DNA of 64,000 bases, from positions 38,745 to 102,744 of the forward strand of contig JADGGD010000001.1 in assembly GCA_019690095.1 (NCBI GenBank), in the 5' to 3' direction. A program made the translations under genes and the position numbers. Below, one piece after another: positions 52,284 through 61,280 of this stretch. The first letter of the stretch is position 1; each line of letters begins with the position of its first letter. The notes under the pieces were generated by a model. The model was given only the letters and a program-made list of their open reading frames with translations. It ran no database searches and was not told the DNA's origin. This DNA comes from Chloroflexota bacterium (lineage in GTDB: Bacteria > Chloroflexota > UBA6077 > FW602-bin22 > CADDYW01).

Positions 52284-53200
52284 GTCAGGTACCTCAAGAA
52301 TCCGCGAGTTGCCACGCAGTCGAGTGTTGGCAGAATCATCAGCCCCTCAACCCCCTGACGCTCGAGCCAGGGAATGCCGCGGGCGGGGCCGAGGACGAAG
52401 GCCGCGGTTCCCAGGGCGTCAGCCACCATCGCGCTCGGAGCGATCACCGTTACACTGATTACCCCGCTGGCTGGAGCACCGGTCCGAGGGTCCAGGATAT
52501 GGTGGTCCTGGTTCTCGGCAGTTCGCCGCTCGTAATCGCCGGACGTGCACACGGCCTGATCGTGGAGCTGGAGGGTGGCGATCAGATGCTCTGTCTGACG
52601 TGGATGGCGGATGCCGATGCGCCAGGGCACGCCGTCCGCGTTCCCGCCCCGGACAAAGAGATCGCCGCCAGCGTTGATGGCGAAACTATCAAAGCAATCG
52701 AGCTCACGGGCGGCCAGATCGATCGCAAGGCCCTTCGCGACAGCGCCGAGGTCCAGAATAAGCGGGCGCCGCAGGGTTATGGTGCGGCGCATAGGATCCA
52801 GCTCGACATCGCGGTAGCTACAGTATGAGTCTGGGGCAAGCGGCGAGATGATCCGTCGCCCGCTCCGGTAGTCGCGGTTGAAGCCGCGGCGTTCGAGGAG
52901 GAATCCGACCGTCGGGTCAAACGCGCCCCGGCTCTGACGTGCCACGGCCAGGGCGAACCGGACCATCCCGTACAGCATCGGGCTGACGGCAACCGGCTCG
53001 CCGACCCGCTCCAGGAGGCGCATAACCTCGCTCTCCGGATCAAAGCGGCTGCAGCACGCCTCAATCTGCTCAAACCAGCCGAAGGCGTGCTCGATCCGTG
53101 CGTCGATCTCCGCCGTCTCGACCGCCCCGGATGGGGTGACAACGGTTATGGATACCAGGGTATCCATCAGCACCCTGGTGCGCGTGATTCGCTCTCTCAA
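52280..53200 (-). CDS. apbE: FAD:protein FMN transferase
   Basis: 306 residues. The ApbE fold shows MDTLVSITVV, LVGFLL-like VGFLLERRGFNRDYRSG, DLGAVAKGLAIDLAA, INAGGDLFVRGG and a C-terminal VSVTVIAPSAMVADALGTAAFVLG with the metal-binding acidic residue. It links FMN to a threonine of flavoproteins. The gene overlaps by four bases with both neighbours, so it probably modifies the FMN-binding protein encoded upstream. There is no N-terminal signal peptide in the frame given, unlike most periplasmic ApbE proteins. Confidence 0.93.
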   Translation of the reverse strand: MRERITRTRVLMDTLVSITVVTPSGAVETAEIDARIEHAFGWFEQIEACCSRFDPESEVMRLLERVGEPVAVSPMLYGMVRFALAVARQSRGAFDPTVGFLLERRGFNRDYRSGRRIISPLAPDSYCSYRDVELDPMRRTITLRRPLILDLGAVAKGLAIDLAARELDCFDSFAINAGGDLFVRGGNADGVPWRIGIRHPRQTEHLIATLQLHDQAVCTSGDYERRTAENQDHHILDPRTGAPASGVISVTVIAPSAMVADALGTAAFVLGPARGIPWLERQGVEGLMILPTLDCVATRGFLRYLT

Positions 53201-53817
53201 CTTGCCTGCGCCTTGGCCAGGGCGTCAGCGACTGCTGCCTGGTAGGCGTACGAGCTGTCGGTCGCGCCCGAAACCAGGTCGACGTTGGCATCCTGGCGCG
53301 AGACGACCTGAGCTGGCAGGTCGCTGATCAGCGAGCACGGATAGCGCATCATGCAGCCGGTGATCTCGGCGGATACAATCTTCCCCTGCCGGATCACGAC
53401 TGTCGCCTCAACCTCCCCGTGACGGCTCGAGCCGATGCCTGTATAGGTGCCGTCGCGGTAGGGGGATGCGGGCGGTGCCGCCGGGGATGGCGTTGCTGTC
53501 GCGGAGGGTGCGGGCGTCGGGCTCGCCGCCGGAGGGGATGCCCCCGGCGCGGTGATCTCGCCGGCCGGTGCAGTTGGCAGGACAGTGGGCGAGGCCGTGC
53601 GGATCATCGCCTTCACCCGGCTCTCATCAGCGGCAATGCGGTCGGCAATCGGGGCGGTGCGGATGTACCCAGCGGTGTAGATCGCCATAACCGCCGCGGA
53701 ACCGAGGGTGAGGAGGCTCCGTGCGAGCTTCCGGCGGGACGACCGCCCTTGCCCCGTGCCCGATGTGCCCCGTTGGGGTGTGGAGCGCGGCCCGCCTGTC
53801 TCGAGTGCGTCTCTCAT
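53197..53817 (-). CDS. Exported FMN-binding protein (RnfG/NqrC-like domain)
   Basis: 206 residues. An N-terminal anchor or signal (about 33-50, after a basic RSSRRK) is followed by a Pro/Ala/Thr-rich stretch and an FMN-binding domain (about 112-206): YRDGTYTGIG, EATVVIRQGKIVSAEI and the covalent flavinylation site SGAT (183-186). Thr186 would receive FMN from ApbE. It probably passes electrons across the membrane with the RnfD-like protein. It is the first gene of a three-gene unit. Confidence 0.88.
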   Translation of the reverse strand: MRDALETGGPRSTPQRGTSGTGQGRSSRRKLARSLLTLGSAAVMAIYTAGYIRTAPIADRIAADESRVKAMIRTASPTVLPTAPAGEITAPGASPPAASPTPAPSATATPSPAAPPASPYRDGTYTGIGSSRHGEVEATVVIRQGKIVSAEITGCMMRYPCSLISDLPAQVVSRQDANVDLVSGATDSSYAYQAAVADALAKAQAS

Positions 53818-54190
53818 TCGGCTACCCTCCAGCAGGACTCTCGCTGTCCGTTATCCGAAGCATAGCCCGCAGATGTGAAAATTCGATGAAATGACGGTTA
53901 GAAGACTCTCGACGAAGCGGCCGGGTTCCCGGACCGGTCTGGCGCCGTCACTCGTGCGACCGATCGTCCGCGGCCGGCGCGCCGCACCCGCCGACCGTTC
54001 AACCCCGACGTACAGGAAGGTTTTCCCTAAGAGTTAACACAATCTTAGCAAATGGGCGGGCGGTTTGATGTATAGATGAGAGGAGCCTCGGTCAGAAGGG
54101 ACTGCCTCCCTGATCGGGTGCGTACCCGGCGGCCGCCGGTCTCCAGGCGGTCGGAGGCTGCCGGGCATCACGGCGTCTGGAGTCCTTCCT
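53818..54190. other. Divergent intergenic region
   Basis: About 370 bases between the flavin module and the GT-C operon. TATAGA near 54072 on the plus strand looks like a -10 but has no matching -35 at normal distance. No gene or clear hairpin was found. Confidence 0.4.
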
Positions 54191-56983
54191 GTGCTCCCCT
54201 GGCTCGTCCGCTGTCGTTCTCGTCTTCTCGCCCTTGAGAATCAGGCGATCTTTCGCGCCATTGCTCTCGCTGTCGTTTTCCTCGCGTTTGCAATCCGTCT
54301 CTATCGACTCGGGGCGGTCGGCATCGAGTATGACGAAGCGTTCAGCATCCGGACCGCCGCGGGATCCCTCCAGCAGATTCTCTTTACGGTTGCGACCTAC
54401 GAACCCCATCCACCGCTCTACTACTCGTTTCTCCACGTCTGGTATCCGATCGCCGGGGCAACCGAATTCGCCCTTCGCTTTCCGACCGTTGCCGCGAACA
54501 TCGTCACGATCGTGTTCCTGATCAAGATTGCGGATCTGCTGGAGTGGCGTGAGGCCGGTCTGATCGGGGCATTCTTGCTCGCCCTGAATCCCTATCAGGT
54601 CTGGTATGCCCAGGAGGCCCGGATGTACACGCCGGTGGCCTGTTTCGGGGCGGGTGCTGTTTACGGAGCCCTGCGGATCCTGCGTCGAGGGAACCGGCGG
54701 GACCTGGCGATCCATGTCATCTTCGCGATCCTGGCCCTCTACAGCCACTATTACGCGATCTTCCTCGTTGTGTTCCTGAACCTGCAGGCCGGGGCGTGGA
54801 TGCTGATGGATCAGGGCGCGCGCCGCCGCGTATGGCGCTGGCTGGAGGCCCAGGCGGTCACCGCCGCGTGCTACATTCCATGGCTGGCCTATGCGAACCG
54901 CATCAGCCTGTACTACACCCGTCCGCCGGTCAACCTCTCAGATATGGCAGGCATCGCGGCAGAGGCCCTCAGGGATTTCAGTGTAGGGACCAGCCTGCCA
55001 GTATCGCTAGCGGTCCCATGCTCGCTGGTCTTCCTGGCGGTTCTGATCATCGGCATCTGGGCGGCCTGGCGTCCCCCGGGCCGTGGGCAGTCGTGGCGCG
55101 GGCTCATGGCCGCGGCGGGCTATCTCCTGCACGCGCCGTTTCTGGGTGCAGTGGTTTCGATTGTGCGCTCGATGTACCAACCCCGGTACTTCCTGGTCGG
55201 AGCCCCGGCCTTTTTTCTGGTGCTCGGCCTGGGGCTGGCGCGCCTCCGCCGCTGGAGCCGGCCGGCCGGCGCGGCCGTGGGCGCACTCGTGATTGCCAGT
55301 CAACTCGCGTCGCTGGCTGGCTACTTCACCGATCCGCGCTACGACAAGAGCGAGGTCGCCCGAGCGATCATGGAGGTGGGGAAGCATGCCCTGCCCGGTG
55401 ATGCGGTTATCCTCGCGGGCTGGAGCCAGAAGGATGAGTTCTGGTATTACCACGATTTGCGCGGCGTCGAGCCTGCTCCCGGGTATGTCCTCCCGCTGAG
55501 TGGTCCGCACGGCTGGAGCCTGACATTACCCGAGATCGACCAGATCATGCGGCAGCACCGCGGGGCGTGGCTTCTCACCTACAGCGTGCTCGAGGTAGAC
55601 GGGCGGCACCTGATCGAGACCTACCTGGCCCGGAACTACTACCAGGTCATCGCACGGCCGGTCATCAACAATTACCTCTTCTATTACACTGCCGCACCGC
55701 CGACCGCGCCGCACGTTGTGCGCCTGGAGGATGCCTGCAACGGTGAGGTCATGCTCGAGGATTTTGAGTATCACACCGTCGCGGCACGGGCGGGAGAGGT
55801 GCTACCCCTCGCTCTGCGTTGGCGCGCGCTTGCCCGAACGCCGCGCGACTATGTGGTCTCCTGGCGGCTCCAGGATTCCGAAGGGCACGTGGTTCTCCAG
55901 CGCGACTCGCCGCCCGCCTCTGGCTTTGCGCCGACTTCCAGCTGGCAGCCCGGCCAGGAGGTGGTCGATCGCTATGGTATGCTTCTCCCGGCGTATCTGC
56001 CGCCGGGCCGCTATACCCTTGAGATCGTCGTGTTCGACCGCGCGTCCGGGGCGGTGTGCACCTTCGAGCACGGCGGGCAGCCCGTTCCCGGCACGGCGCT
56101 TTCTCTTGCTGAGATCACAGTGCTCGATGGCCCGCCGGCTCCCGCAATCGACGGCCCACGGCCGGCCCACCCGCTGGATCTCACGCTGGGCTCCCTCGGG
56201 CTCGTAGGGTACGATCTCGATCCGGGGCCCTATCACCCCGGCGACCAGGTCGCGCTTCGCCTGTACTGGCGCGTCTTGCATCCCATCCCGGGCGATGTCA
56301 CGGTCACAACCCGTCTGATCGATGAGCAGGGAAAGGTCCTCGACGGCCTGACCGAGCCGCTCGGCTCGGCGGCCTTCCCGACCAGTCGATGGCAGAGCGG
56401 GCGTACGCTCGCGACCTACGTGGACCTGCCGATCCCGGCACGGTCGCCGTCCGGCACCTACCAGATCGCCCTGGAGCTGAATGGCGGCGGCATAGCCAGC
56501 CATCGTATTGACATCGATCCACCCGTGACCGTGGTGGGCCGCCCGCACGATTTCACCGTTCCCACAGTGCCTCACCCGCTCCGGGCGACCTTTGGTGGAG
56601 CGATCGATCTCCTTGGCTATGGTATTCAGCCTGAGGCGACTGGCACGCTCGCTCCGGGAGGGCAGATCGAGCTGACCCTCTTCTGGCGCGCCGTGACGGT
56701 GATCGATGAGGACTACAAGGTCTTCACCCACCTCGTTGGGCCTGACGGCAAGATCTACGGTCAGGATGATGCGGTCCCCCTTGACGGCGAGGCACCAACA
56801 ACAAGCTGGATCCCTGGCGAGGTCGTTCGGGATCGCTACACCCTCTCTATCCCGCCCAGCGCGCCGGCGGGGCGCTATACACTCACGATCGGTTTCTATG
56901 AGCCGCTGAGTGGCCGCCGTCTGCCGCTCGTGGGCCGCCACGCCGATAGTCTCGCGATCGCCTCACTGAAGGTGGTTGGGTGA
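54191..56983 (+). CDS. GT39/PMT-like membrane glycosyltransferase with C-terminal beta domains
   Basis: 930 residues. About ten to twelve helices in residues 20-400. The first loop has the catalytic acidic pair in GIEYDEAFS (Asp48, Glu49), typical of GT-C enzymes that use polyprenyl phosphate sugars. Then PHPPLYYSFLHVWYPIAG and WYAQEARMYT are as in ArnT/PMT-like proteins. Residues 500-930 form several repeated beta-sandwich units outside the membrane, each with a (D/E)xV..LRLYW(R)-like strand and a TSxWxPGxxxxDRY pattern. The GTG start has GGAG 8 bases upstream. It is followed by a second GT-C gene. Confidence 0.85.
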   Translation: MLPWLVRCRSRLLALENQAIFRAIALAVVFLAFAIRLYRLGAVGIEYDEAFSIRTAAGSLQQILFTVATYEPHPPLYYSFLHVWYPIAGATEFALRFPTVAANIVTIVFLIKIADLLEWREAGLIGAFLLALNPYQVWYAQEARMYTPVACFGAGAVYGALRILRRGNRRDLAIHVIFAILALYSHYYAIFLVVFLNLQAGAWMLMDQGARRRVWRWLEAQAVTAACYIPWLAYANRISLYYTRPPVNLSDMAGIAAEALRDFSVGTSLPVSLAVPCSLVFLAVLIIGIWAAWRPPGRGQSWRGLMAAAGYLLHAPFLGAVVSIVRSMYQPRYFLVGAPAFFLVLGLGLARLRRWSRPAGAAVGALVIASQLASLAGYFTDPRYDKSEVARAIMEVGKHALPGDAVILAGWSQKDEFWYYHDLRGVEPAPGYVLPLSGPHGWSLTLPEIDQIMRQHRGAWLLTYSVLEVDGRHLIETYLARNYYQVIARPVINNYLFYYTAAPPTAPHVVRLEDACNGEVMLEDFEYHTVAARAGEVLPLALRWRALARTPRDYVVSWRLQDSEGHVVLQRDSPPASGFAPTSSWQPGQEVVDRYGMLLPAYLPPGRYTLEIVVFDRASGAVCTFEHGGQPVPGTALSLAEITVLDGPPAPAIDGPRPAHPLDLTLGSLGLVGYDLDPGPYHPGDQVALRLYWRVLHPIPGDVTVTTRLIDEQGKVLDGLTEPLGSAAFPTSRWQSGRTLATYVDLPIPARSPSGTYQIALELNGGGIASHRIDIDPPVTVVGRPHDFTVPTVPHPLRATFGGAIDLLGYGIQPEATGTLAPGGQIELTLFWRAVTVIDEDYKVFTHLVGPDGKIYGQDDAVPLDGEAPTTSWIPGEVVRDRYTLSIPPSAPAGRYTLTIGFYEPLSGRRLPLVGRHADSLAIASLKVVG

Positions 56984-56987
56984 GGGG

Positions 56988-58883
56988 ATGCCGGTGCGAG
57001 CGCGGCAGGACGGTGGGTTGTCTGCAGAGCAGACGATTGCCGACTCGGTCATGGCCAGTCCGCAGGGAACGGTACCCGCGCGCGTCTGGCCTGTGTGGCC
57101 GGCCATTGTGCTGGTTGCCGTCTATCTGCTGATCGCCTCAGCGTATGCCCTGGTCGTGCCGTCCTGGGAAGCGCCGGACGAGCCAGCTCACTTCGCCTAT
57201 GTGCGAGAGATCGCTACTGCTCATACCCTGCCGGTTGATCATCCCGGCGCGCTGGGCGAGGAGCACCAGCCTCCGCTCTACTACCTGATCAGCGCAGTGA
57301 TCACCCTTCCGGCCGATCTGGGAGCGCCGGAGGGGGCCTTCCACGGTAATCCTCGCTTTATCTGGGCCGGCCGGGGAGGAATGGAGGTCAATGCGGCCCT
57401 CCATCCAACCGATGAGACGTTCCCCTTCCGCGGACAGGCACTCGGGCTCCGCCTCGCACGGGAGGGATCGGTGCTGATGGGTGCTGGGACGGTCATCTTC
57501 ATCGTGCTGACCGGATGGGAGATCTTCCCGACCTGTCCGTGGATTGGCCTCCTGGCCGGCATCCTCGCGGCGTTCAATCCGCAGTTTCTGTTTGTTGCTG
57601 GCTCGGTCAATAATGACAATCTCGTTACCCTCCTTGCGACCGGCGCCTCCTGGCAGATGATCCGCCTGCTCCATCGGCCGGAAAGGATGCGATCGTGGGG
57701 AGCGGTGGGGCTGTGGATTGCTGGCATCGTGCTGACGAAGCTCACGGGCCTATGGACCGGACTGGTAGCTGGTCTCCTTCTCCTGGGGATCGCCTGGTCG
57801 CGGCGGTCACTCGCTCTCCTGGTGCGCGGGGCTGGTGCTCTGCTGGCTACGGTAGGGCCGGCGGTTCTGCTGTGGTCCGGACGGAATCTGCTCCTGTACC
57901 ACGATCCGATCGGCTGGATGATGGATCCCCAGCACCTCCGGGCTGGTCCCCTGACTGGGTCCGAGCTTGTTGAGATGCTCCGGACGCAGTTCCGGTCCTT
58001 CTGGGGGCTCTTTGGATGGATGGACGTCCCAGCCCCGCGCTGGTTCGATATAGCTGTCACCGCGATTACGGCGCTCAGTGTGGCAGGCCTCGGCGTGTTC
58101 GTAGCGCGCGGCGGCATCGGTCGGCTCACGCGCGGCCAGCGGTCGGCTCTCGGTCTCCTGGCGCTTGGTGCACTGACTGGCGAGGCCGGCATCCTTGGCA
58201 CAGTGGTGCGAGGCTGTAATGCGACATGCTACCAGGGACGACTGCTTTTCCCAACGCTTGGCGCGCTGACCCTCTTCCTTGCCCTTGGGCTGGTCGCTCT
58301 GCTTCCTCGGCGCGCCGCACCGGTTCTGGTCGGGGTGCTTGGCCTGGCCTTACCGAGTGTCGCGCTGTATCTGCTCGCCGCGGTAATCCGCCCGGCCTAC
58401 TCGATCGTTCCCCTTCCCAAGTGGCGTCTCTGGCTGGCGCCGGAGCGGACTGCTGTGACTTTTGGCCAGATGTTCCGCCTCGAAAGCTATCAAGCAGAGC
58501 TGACCCCTGATGGGCACCAGCTCGTGGTCCAGCTTCTCTGGCGCGCGGACCGGCATCCCGATTTCGACTATTCGGTAGCCGTCCATCTTATCGACGCAGA
58601 TGGCGTCCTGCGAGCGCAGAAGGATCAGGCCCCCGGAGCCGACCGTGGTTACCCGCCGACGAACTGGTTCGCGGGCGACCTCGTCGCTGATGAACACCGG
58701 ATCGCGCTGCCTCCCGATCTGCCGGATGGTGAGTACCGCCTCCGGATCAGCGTGTACAACTGGCAGAATGGCCGCGTCCTACCGAGTGCGGGAGACGGGG
58801 CATCGCCGAATGGGACGGTGATCCTTGGGACGGTACTCCAGAAGCAGGACGGCCACTGGCAGATCTTCGAATCGAACGGCTGA
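56988..58883 (+). CDS. GT-C-like membrane protein with one C-terminal beta domain
   Basis: 631 residues. About eleven to twelve helices. After TM1 comes WEAPDEPAHFAYVREI with the acidic PDE pair, and GEEHQPPLYYLISAVI, as in many GT39-like transferases. The C-terminal 130 residues repeat the TNWFAGDLVADEHR / LLWRADRH pattern found in the tail of the gene before it. It starts 4 bases after its stop. The two probably act on the same cell envelope glycan or glycoprotein. Confidence 0.82.
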   Translation: MPVRARQDGGLSAEQTIADSVMASPQGTVPARVWPVWPAIVLVAVYLLIASAYALVVPSWEAPDEPAHFAYVREIATAHTLPVDHPGALGEEHQPPLYYLISAVITLPADLGAPEGAFHGNPRFIWAGRGGMEVNAALHPTDETFPFRGQALGLRLAREGSVLMGAGTVIFIVLTGWEIFPTCPWIGLLAGILAAFNPQFLFVAGSVNNDNLVTLLATGASWQMIRLLHRPERMRSWGAVGLWIAGIVLTKLTGLWTGLVAGLLLLGIAWSRRSLALLVRGAGALLATVGPAVLLWSGRNLLLYHDPIGWMMDPQHLRAGPLTGSELVEMLRTQFRSFWGLFGWMDVPAPRWFDIAVTAITALSVAGLGVFVARGGIGRLTRGQRSALGLLALGALTGEAGILGTVVRGCNATCYQGRLLFPTLGALTLFLALGLVALLPRRAAPVLVGVLGLALPSVALYLLAAVIRPAYSIVPLPKWRLWLAPERTAVTFGQMFRLESYQAELTPDGHQLVVQLLWRADRHPDFDYSVAVHLIDADGVLRAQKDQAPGADRGYPPTNWFAGDLVADEHRIALPPDLPDGEYRLRISVYNWQNGRVLPSAGDGASPNGTVILGTVLQKQDGHWQIFESNG

Positions 58884-59087
58884 TCGGTCTGGGAATAGAG
58901 ACTGGGAATAGATGCATCCCGGATCCAGGCACCGGGTGGGCGTTATTTGGGCTCGCCGCTGCGGCGTTCCTGGCGGCGCTGGCCGTTCCCTGTGGCTGGG
59001 AAACGGCGCGCCCGGCCCGTGCGGGGGGTATCATCTCGCCAGCGACCAGGCCGGGCGCGGGAATCCTCTCTCCTGACGGTGCTGACC

Positions 59088-60557
59088 TCACTGGAGCGGG
59101 GCGAGGGAACGACCGAGCGGGAAGAACGGATCAGGCCGACGGGACGGGAAGCGGCGCCAGCGGGGTTGGAATGGTTGATCCGTCCCCGGGGTGGCCGCGG
59201 GCGCAGGCGTCGTCCGGCTGATGCTGAACCCCTGCCCATCGCTGGTCAGAGCCGACGGCGTGGCGATCGCGTTGCCCCGGCTGTCGATCATTGTGACCGG
59301 GTAGGCACCGGCCTGGGCGATTGTCAGGGTCTTGCCGTCCTTCACTGTTGTCCCGCCGCTGAACTGGACCGTCCCGAAGTTATCCAGGGGGAGGACCGTG
59401 CGCCCGGCGCTCGGCGCTTCCTCGATCCACTCGGCTGATGAATGGGACGAAGCGTACTGCACGGTCGTCTGGTAGCTCTGACCGGTGGTATTGTTCTTAA
59501 AGGAGATCAGCCACTGGTCGGTTCCCTGCTCGGAGATCGAGACGGTCACCGAGTCTCCGGGGTTGACCGTCAAGGAGATCGGATGGGAGGGATGCGGCAA
59601 TAGCTCGATCCAGGCGTCGTAGCGCACCCGTCCGGAGGAGATGACCGTCTCCTCGGTGCCGGCCTGGATCAGGTCCCGGCTGCGCACCCCGCCAATACCA
59701 ACCCAGGTCGATCCGCTCGCGACGCCGCGTCCGTTCAGGGGGGGGCCACCCTGGGAGCGCGGCACGGTCCAGGTTCCGCTGACGGCGGTAAAGGTTCCCC
59801 CTGTCGCGACATAGCCGGACCAGTTATGAGACACGTTGGAACGGCTTGCTGGTGCTGCAGGCGGGATAGAACCGGGCACACCGGGAGCGGCCGGGATCGC
59901 CGGAGGCGGCGCCGTCTGATCGAGGTCCGTATCCGGGTGGGCATCGGTCTGGATCTTCCAGTCGCCCTGCTGCTGGACGAGGGTGTAGACGTTGCGGTCG
60001 CGGCTTTCTTCGCTGGAGCCGTCGACGTAGATGGTGCGCCAGGTCTCGTAGGTCGTGGCCTCGGCTGTGGTGGCATCACGGAGGGTAATAGGTCCCCACT
60101 CGATGTTCAGGAGCTTGATCGCCGACACACCCGCGCGGGCCAGTTCCTGATTGATCTGGACGAGCTGATTGTAATAGTCGGTGGTCGCGGTGGCCTTCAT
60201 CAGCGACGGATCGCCTTTGGTGAAGGCTTCCTGCTGGGCCAGGTTCGCCTTCTGGATGATCTCCTTGATGCGTGCCACCACCTGCCCAGACGGGACGGTG
60301 GTCGGCGGCGTGGCCGGAGCCGCGGTCGCGGTGGCCGGAACCGGCGTGGCGGTTGCCGTCACGGCCGCCGGTGTCGGGGCGGCGGCGTTCGTTCCGGCGG
60401 TTGTATTCGGAACCACGCGAGTGGCGCTCGACGTAGCCGCGGCGGCAAGCAGGCGATCGGCCTCGGGAGACCTGCTGCGGAGACTTGCAAGCACAGCCGC
60501 CCCGGCGAGGATAAGCACGACGGCGAAGAACAGCGTGTGAGCCTTTATGGTACGCAT
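59088..60557 (-). CDS. Putative G1-family (eqolisin) glutamic peptidase
   Basis: 489 residues. An N-terminal membrane segment (about 7-25), an Ala/Thr/Pro-rich stretch (40-90), an NTF2-like or helical domain (about 92-210) and a C-terminal G1 peptidase domain (about 240-420). The latter has NWSGYVATGGTFTAVSGTWTVP, STWVGIGG, the catalytic Gln298 in LIQAGTE and Glu376 in SAEWIEE, followed by NFGTVQFSGGT. These are the residue types of the Q/E catalytic pair of eqolisins, which are acid peptidases mostly known from fungi. ATG 60557 was used with GAGAGG before it, as an earlier start is not supported. Confidence 0.75.
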   Translation of the reverse strand: MRTIKAHTLFFAVVLILAGAAVLASLRSRSPEADRLLAAAATSSATRVVPNTTAGTNAAAPTPAAVTATATPVPATATAAPATPPTTVPSGQVVARIKEIIQKANLAQQEAFTKGDPSLMKATATTDYYNQLVQINQELARAGVSAIKLLNIEWGPITLRDATTAEATTYETWRTIYVDGSSEESRDRNVYTLVQQQGDWKIQTDAHPDTDLDQTAPPPAIPAAPGVPGSIPPAAPASRSNVSHNWSGYVATGGTFTAVSGTWTVPRSQGGPPLNGRGVASGSTWVGIGGVRSRDLIQAGTEETVISSGRVRYDAWIELLPHPSHPISLTVNPGDSVTVSISEQGTDQWLISFKNNTTGQSYQTTVQYASSHSSAEWIEEAPSAGRTVLPLDNFGTVQFSGGTTVKDGKTLTIAQAGAYPVTMIDSRGNAIATPSALTSDGQGFSISRTTPAPAATPGTDQPFQPRWRRFPSRRPDPFFPLGRSLAPLQ

Positions 60558-60696
60558 GGGAACCTCTCTTCGACCACGCGTTTTTCCACCGTCTAGCATA
60601 CCGCGGCGGCCCGGCCGGTGGGTTAAGCAACTGTCAGTGGTTTATTGAAGATCTGCTAACGCGGGCCGGCGATCCGATCTGCCTGCGGTCGCGCGC

Positions 60697-61092
60697 TCAG
60701 GTCTGGGCACGGGCAACGCCCCTTCCTTCCTCTTCGCGTCCGAGCTGTACCCAGTACCATGCGGCGGCGATGGCGAGCACGATCTCGACCGGCTTGCTGA
60801 TCTCGGCCAGCCCGAGGGGGTTGCCGCGGCCGTGCGTGAAGTAGAGCCAGGCAACGAACGTAACCAGGGGGTAGATGACGAGTACCGCACTGACCAGACG
60901 ACGGAGCGACAGCTGGCGGAGCGCCAGGAAGCCCGCGATCAGGACGATGTAGCCGACAAAGTTCAGGAAGAAAAGCTCGCTGAGCGGCGGGCGTGCCGTA
61001 ATGCCGCGCATGACCAGGAGATCCAGCAGTAGATGGACGATGCCGTCGACCAGGGCCAGGATGACCACGATAATGCCGAGCGTGCGCATCAT
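60697..61092 (-). CDS. Small integral membrane protein
   Basis: 131 residues with four helices (about 4-24, 40-60, 65-85 and 100-118). No family recognised. ATG 61092 is chosen because GGAGGAG is just upstream; a longer start at 61215 is not supported. It is divergent from TrpB2, whose promoter lies between. Confidence 0.65.
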   Translation of the reverse strand: MMRTLGIIVVILALVDGIVHLLLDLLVMRGITARPPLSELFFLNFVGYIVLIAGFLALRQLSLRRLVSAVLVIYPLVTFVAWLYFTHGRGNPLGLAEISKPVEIVLAIAAAWYWVQLGREEEGRGVARAQT

Positions 61093-61208
61093 GGCTCTCC
61101 TCCGGGGGAAATCTCTCCGTGCCAATCCTAGCATAAGATATCCAGCAGAGGGTATTTTTCTGCTGGCTGCATCCCTGAGGGAGAGGTGCGGCTCTCGGGC
61201 TGCCACGC

Positions 61209-61236
61209 TTGACACCGGCCACGCCCCTGTTATAGT
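61209..61236 (+). promoter_or_regulatory. Promoter of trpB2
   Basis: TTGACA (61209-61214), 16-base spacer, TATAGT (61231-61236). The start codon is 45 bases downstream. Confidence 0.7.
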
Positions 61237-61280
61237 CCTCTGGCCGAATGTGTTGATACCGCGGAGGAGGCCTGATCGCG

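Noticed and set aside
58889..58911. Short tandem repeat (CTGGGAATAG twice)
   Set aside because: Only two copies; probably slippage.
58937..59220. A plus-strand reading that looks like a signal peptide (ALFGLAAAAFLAALAVP)
   Set aside because: There is no start codon in frame and the second half is the reverse of the peptidase gene.
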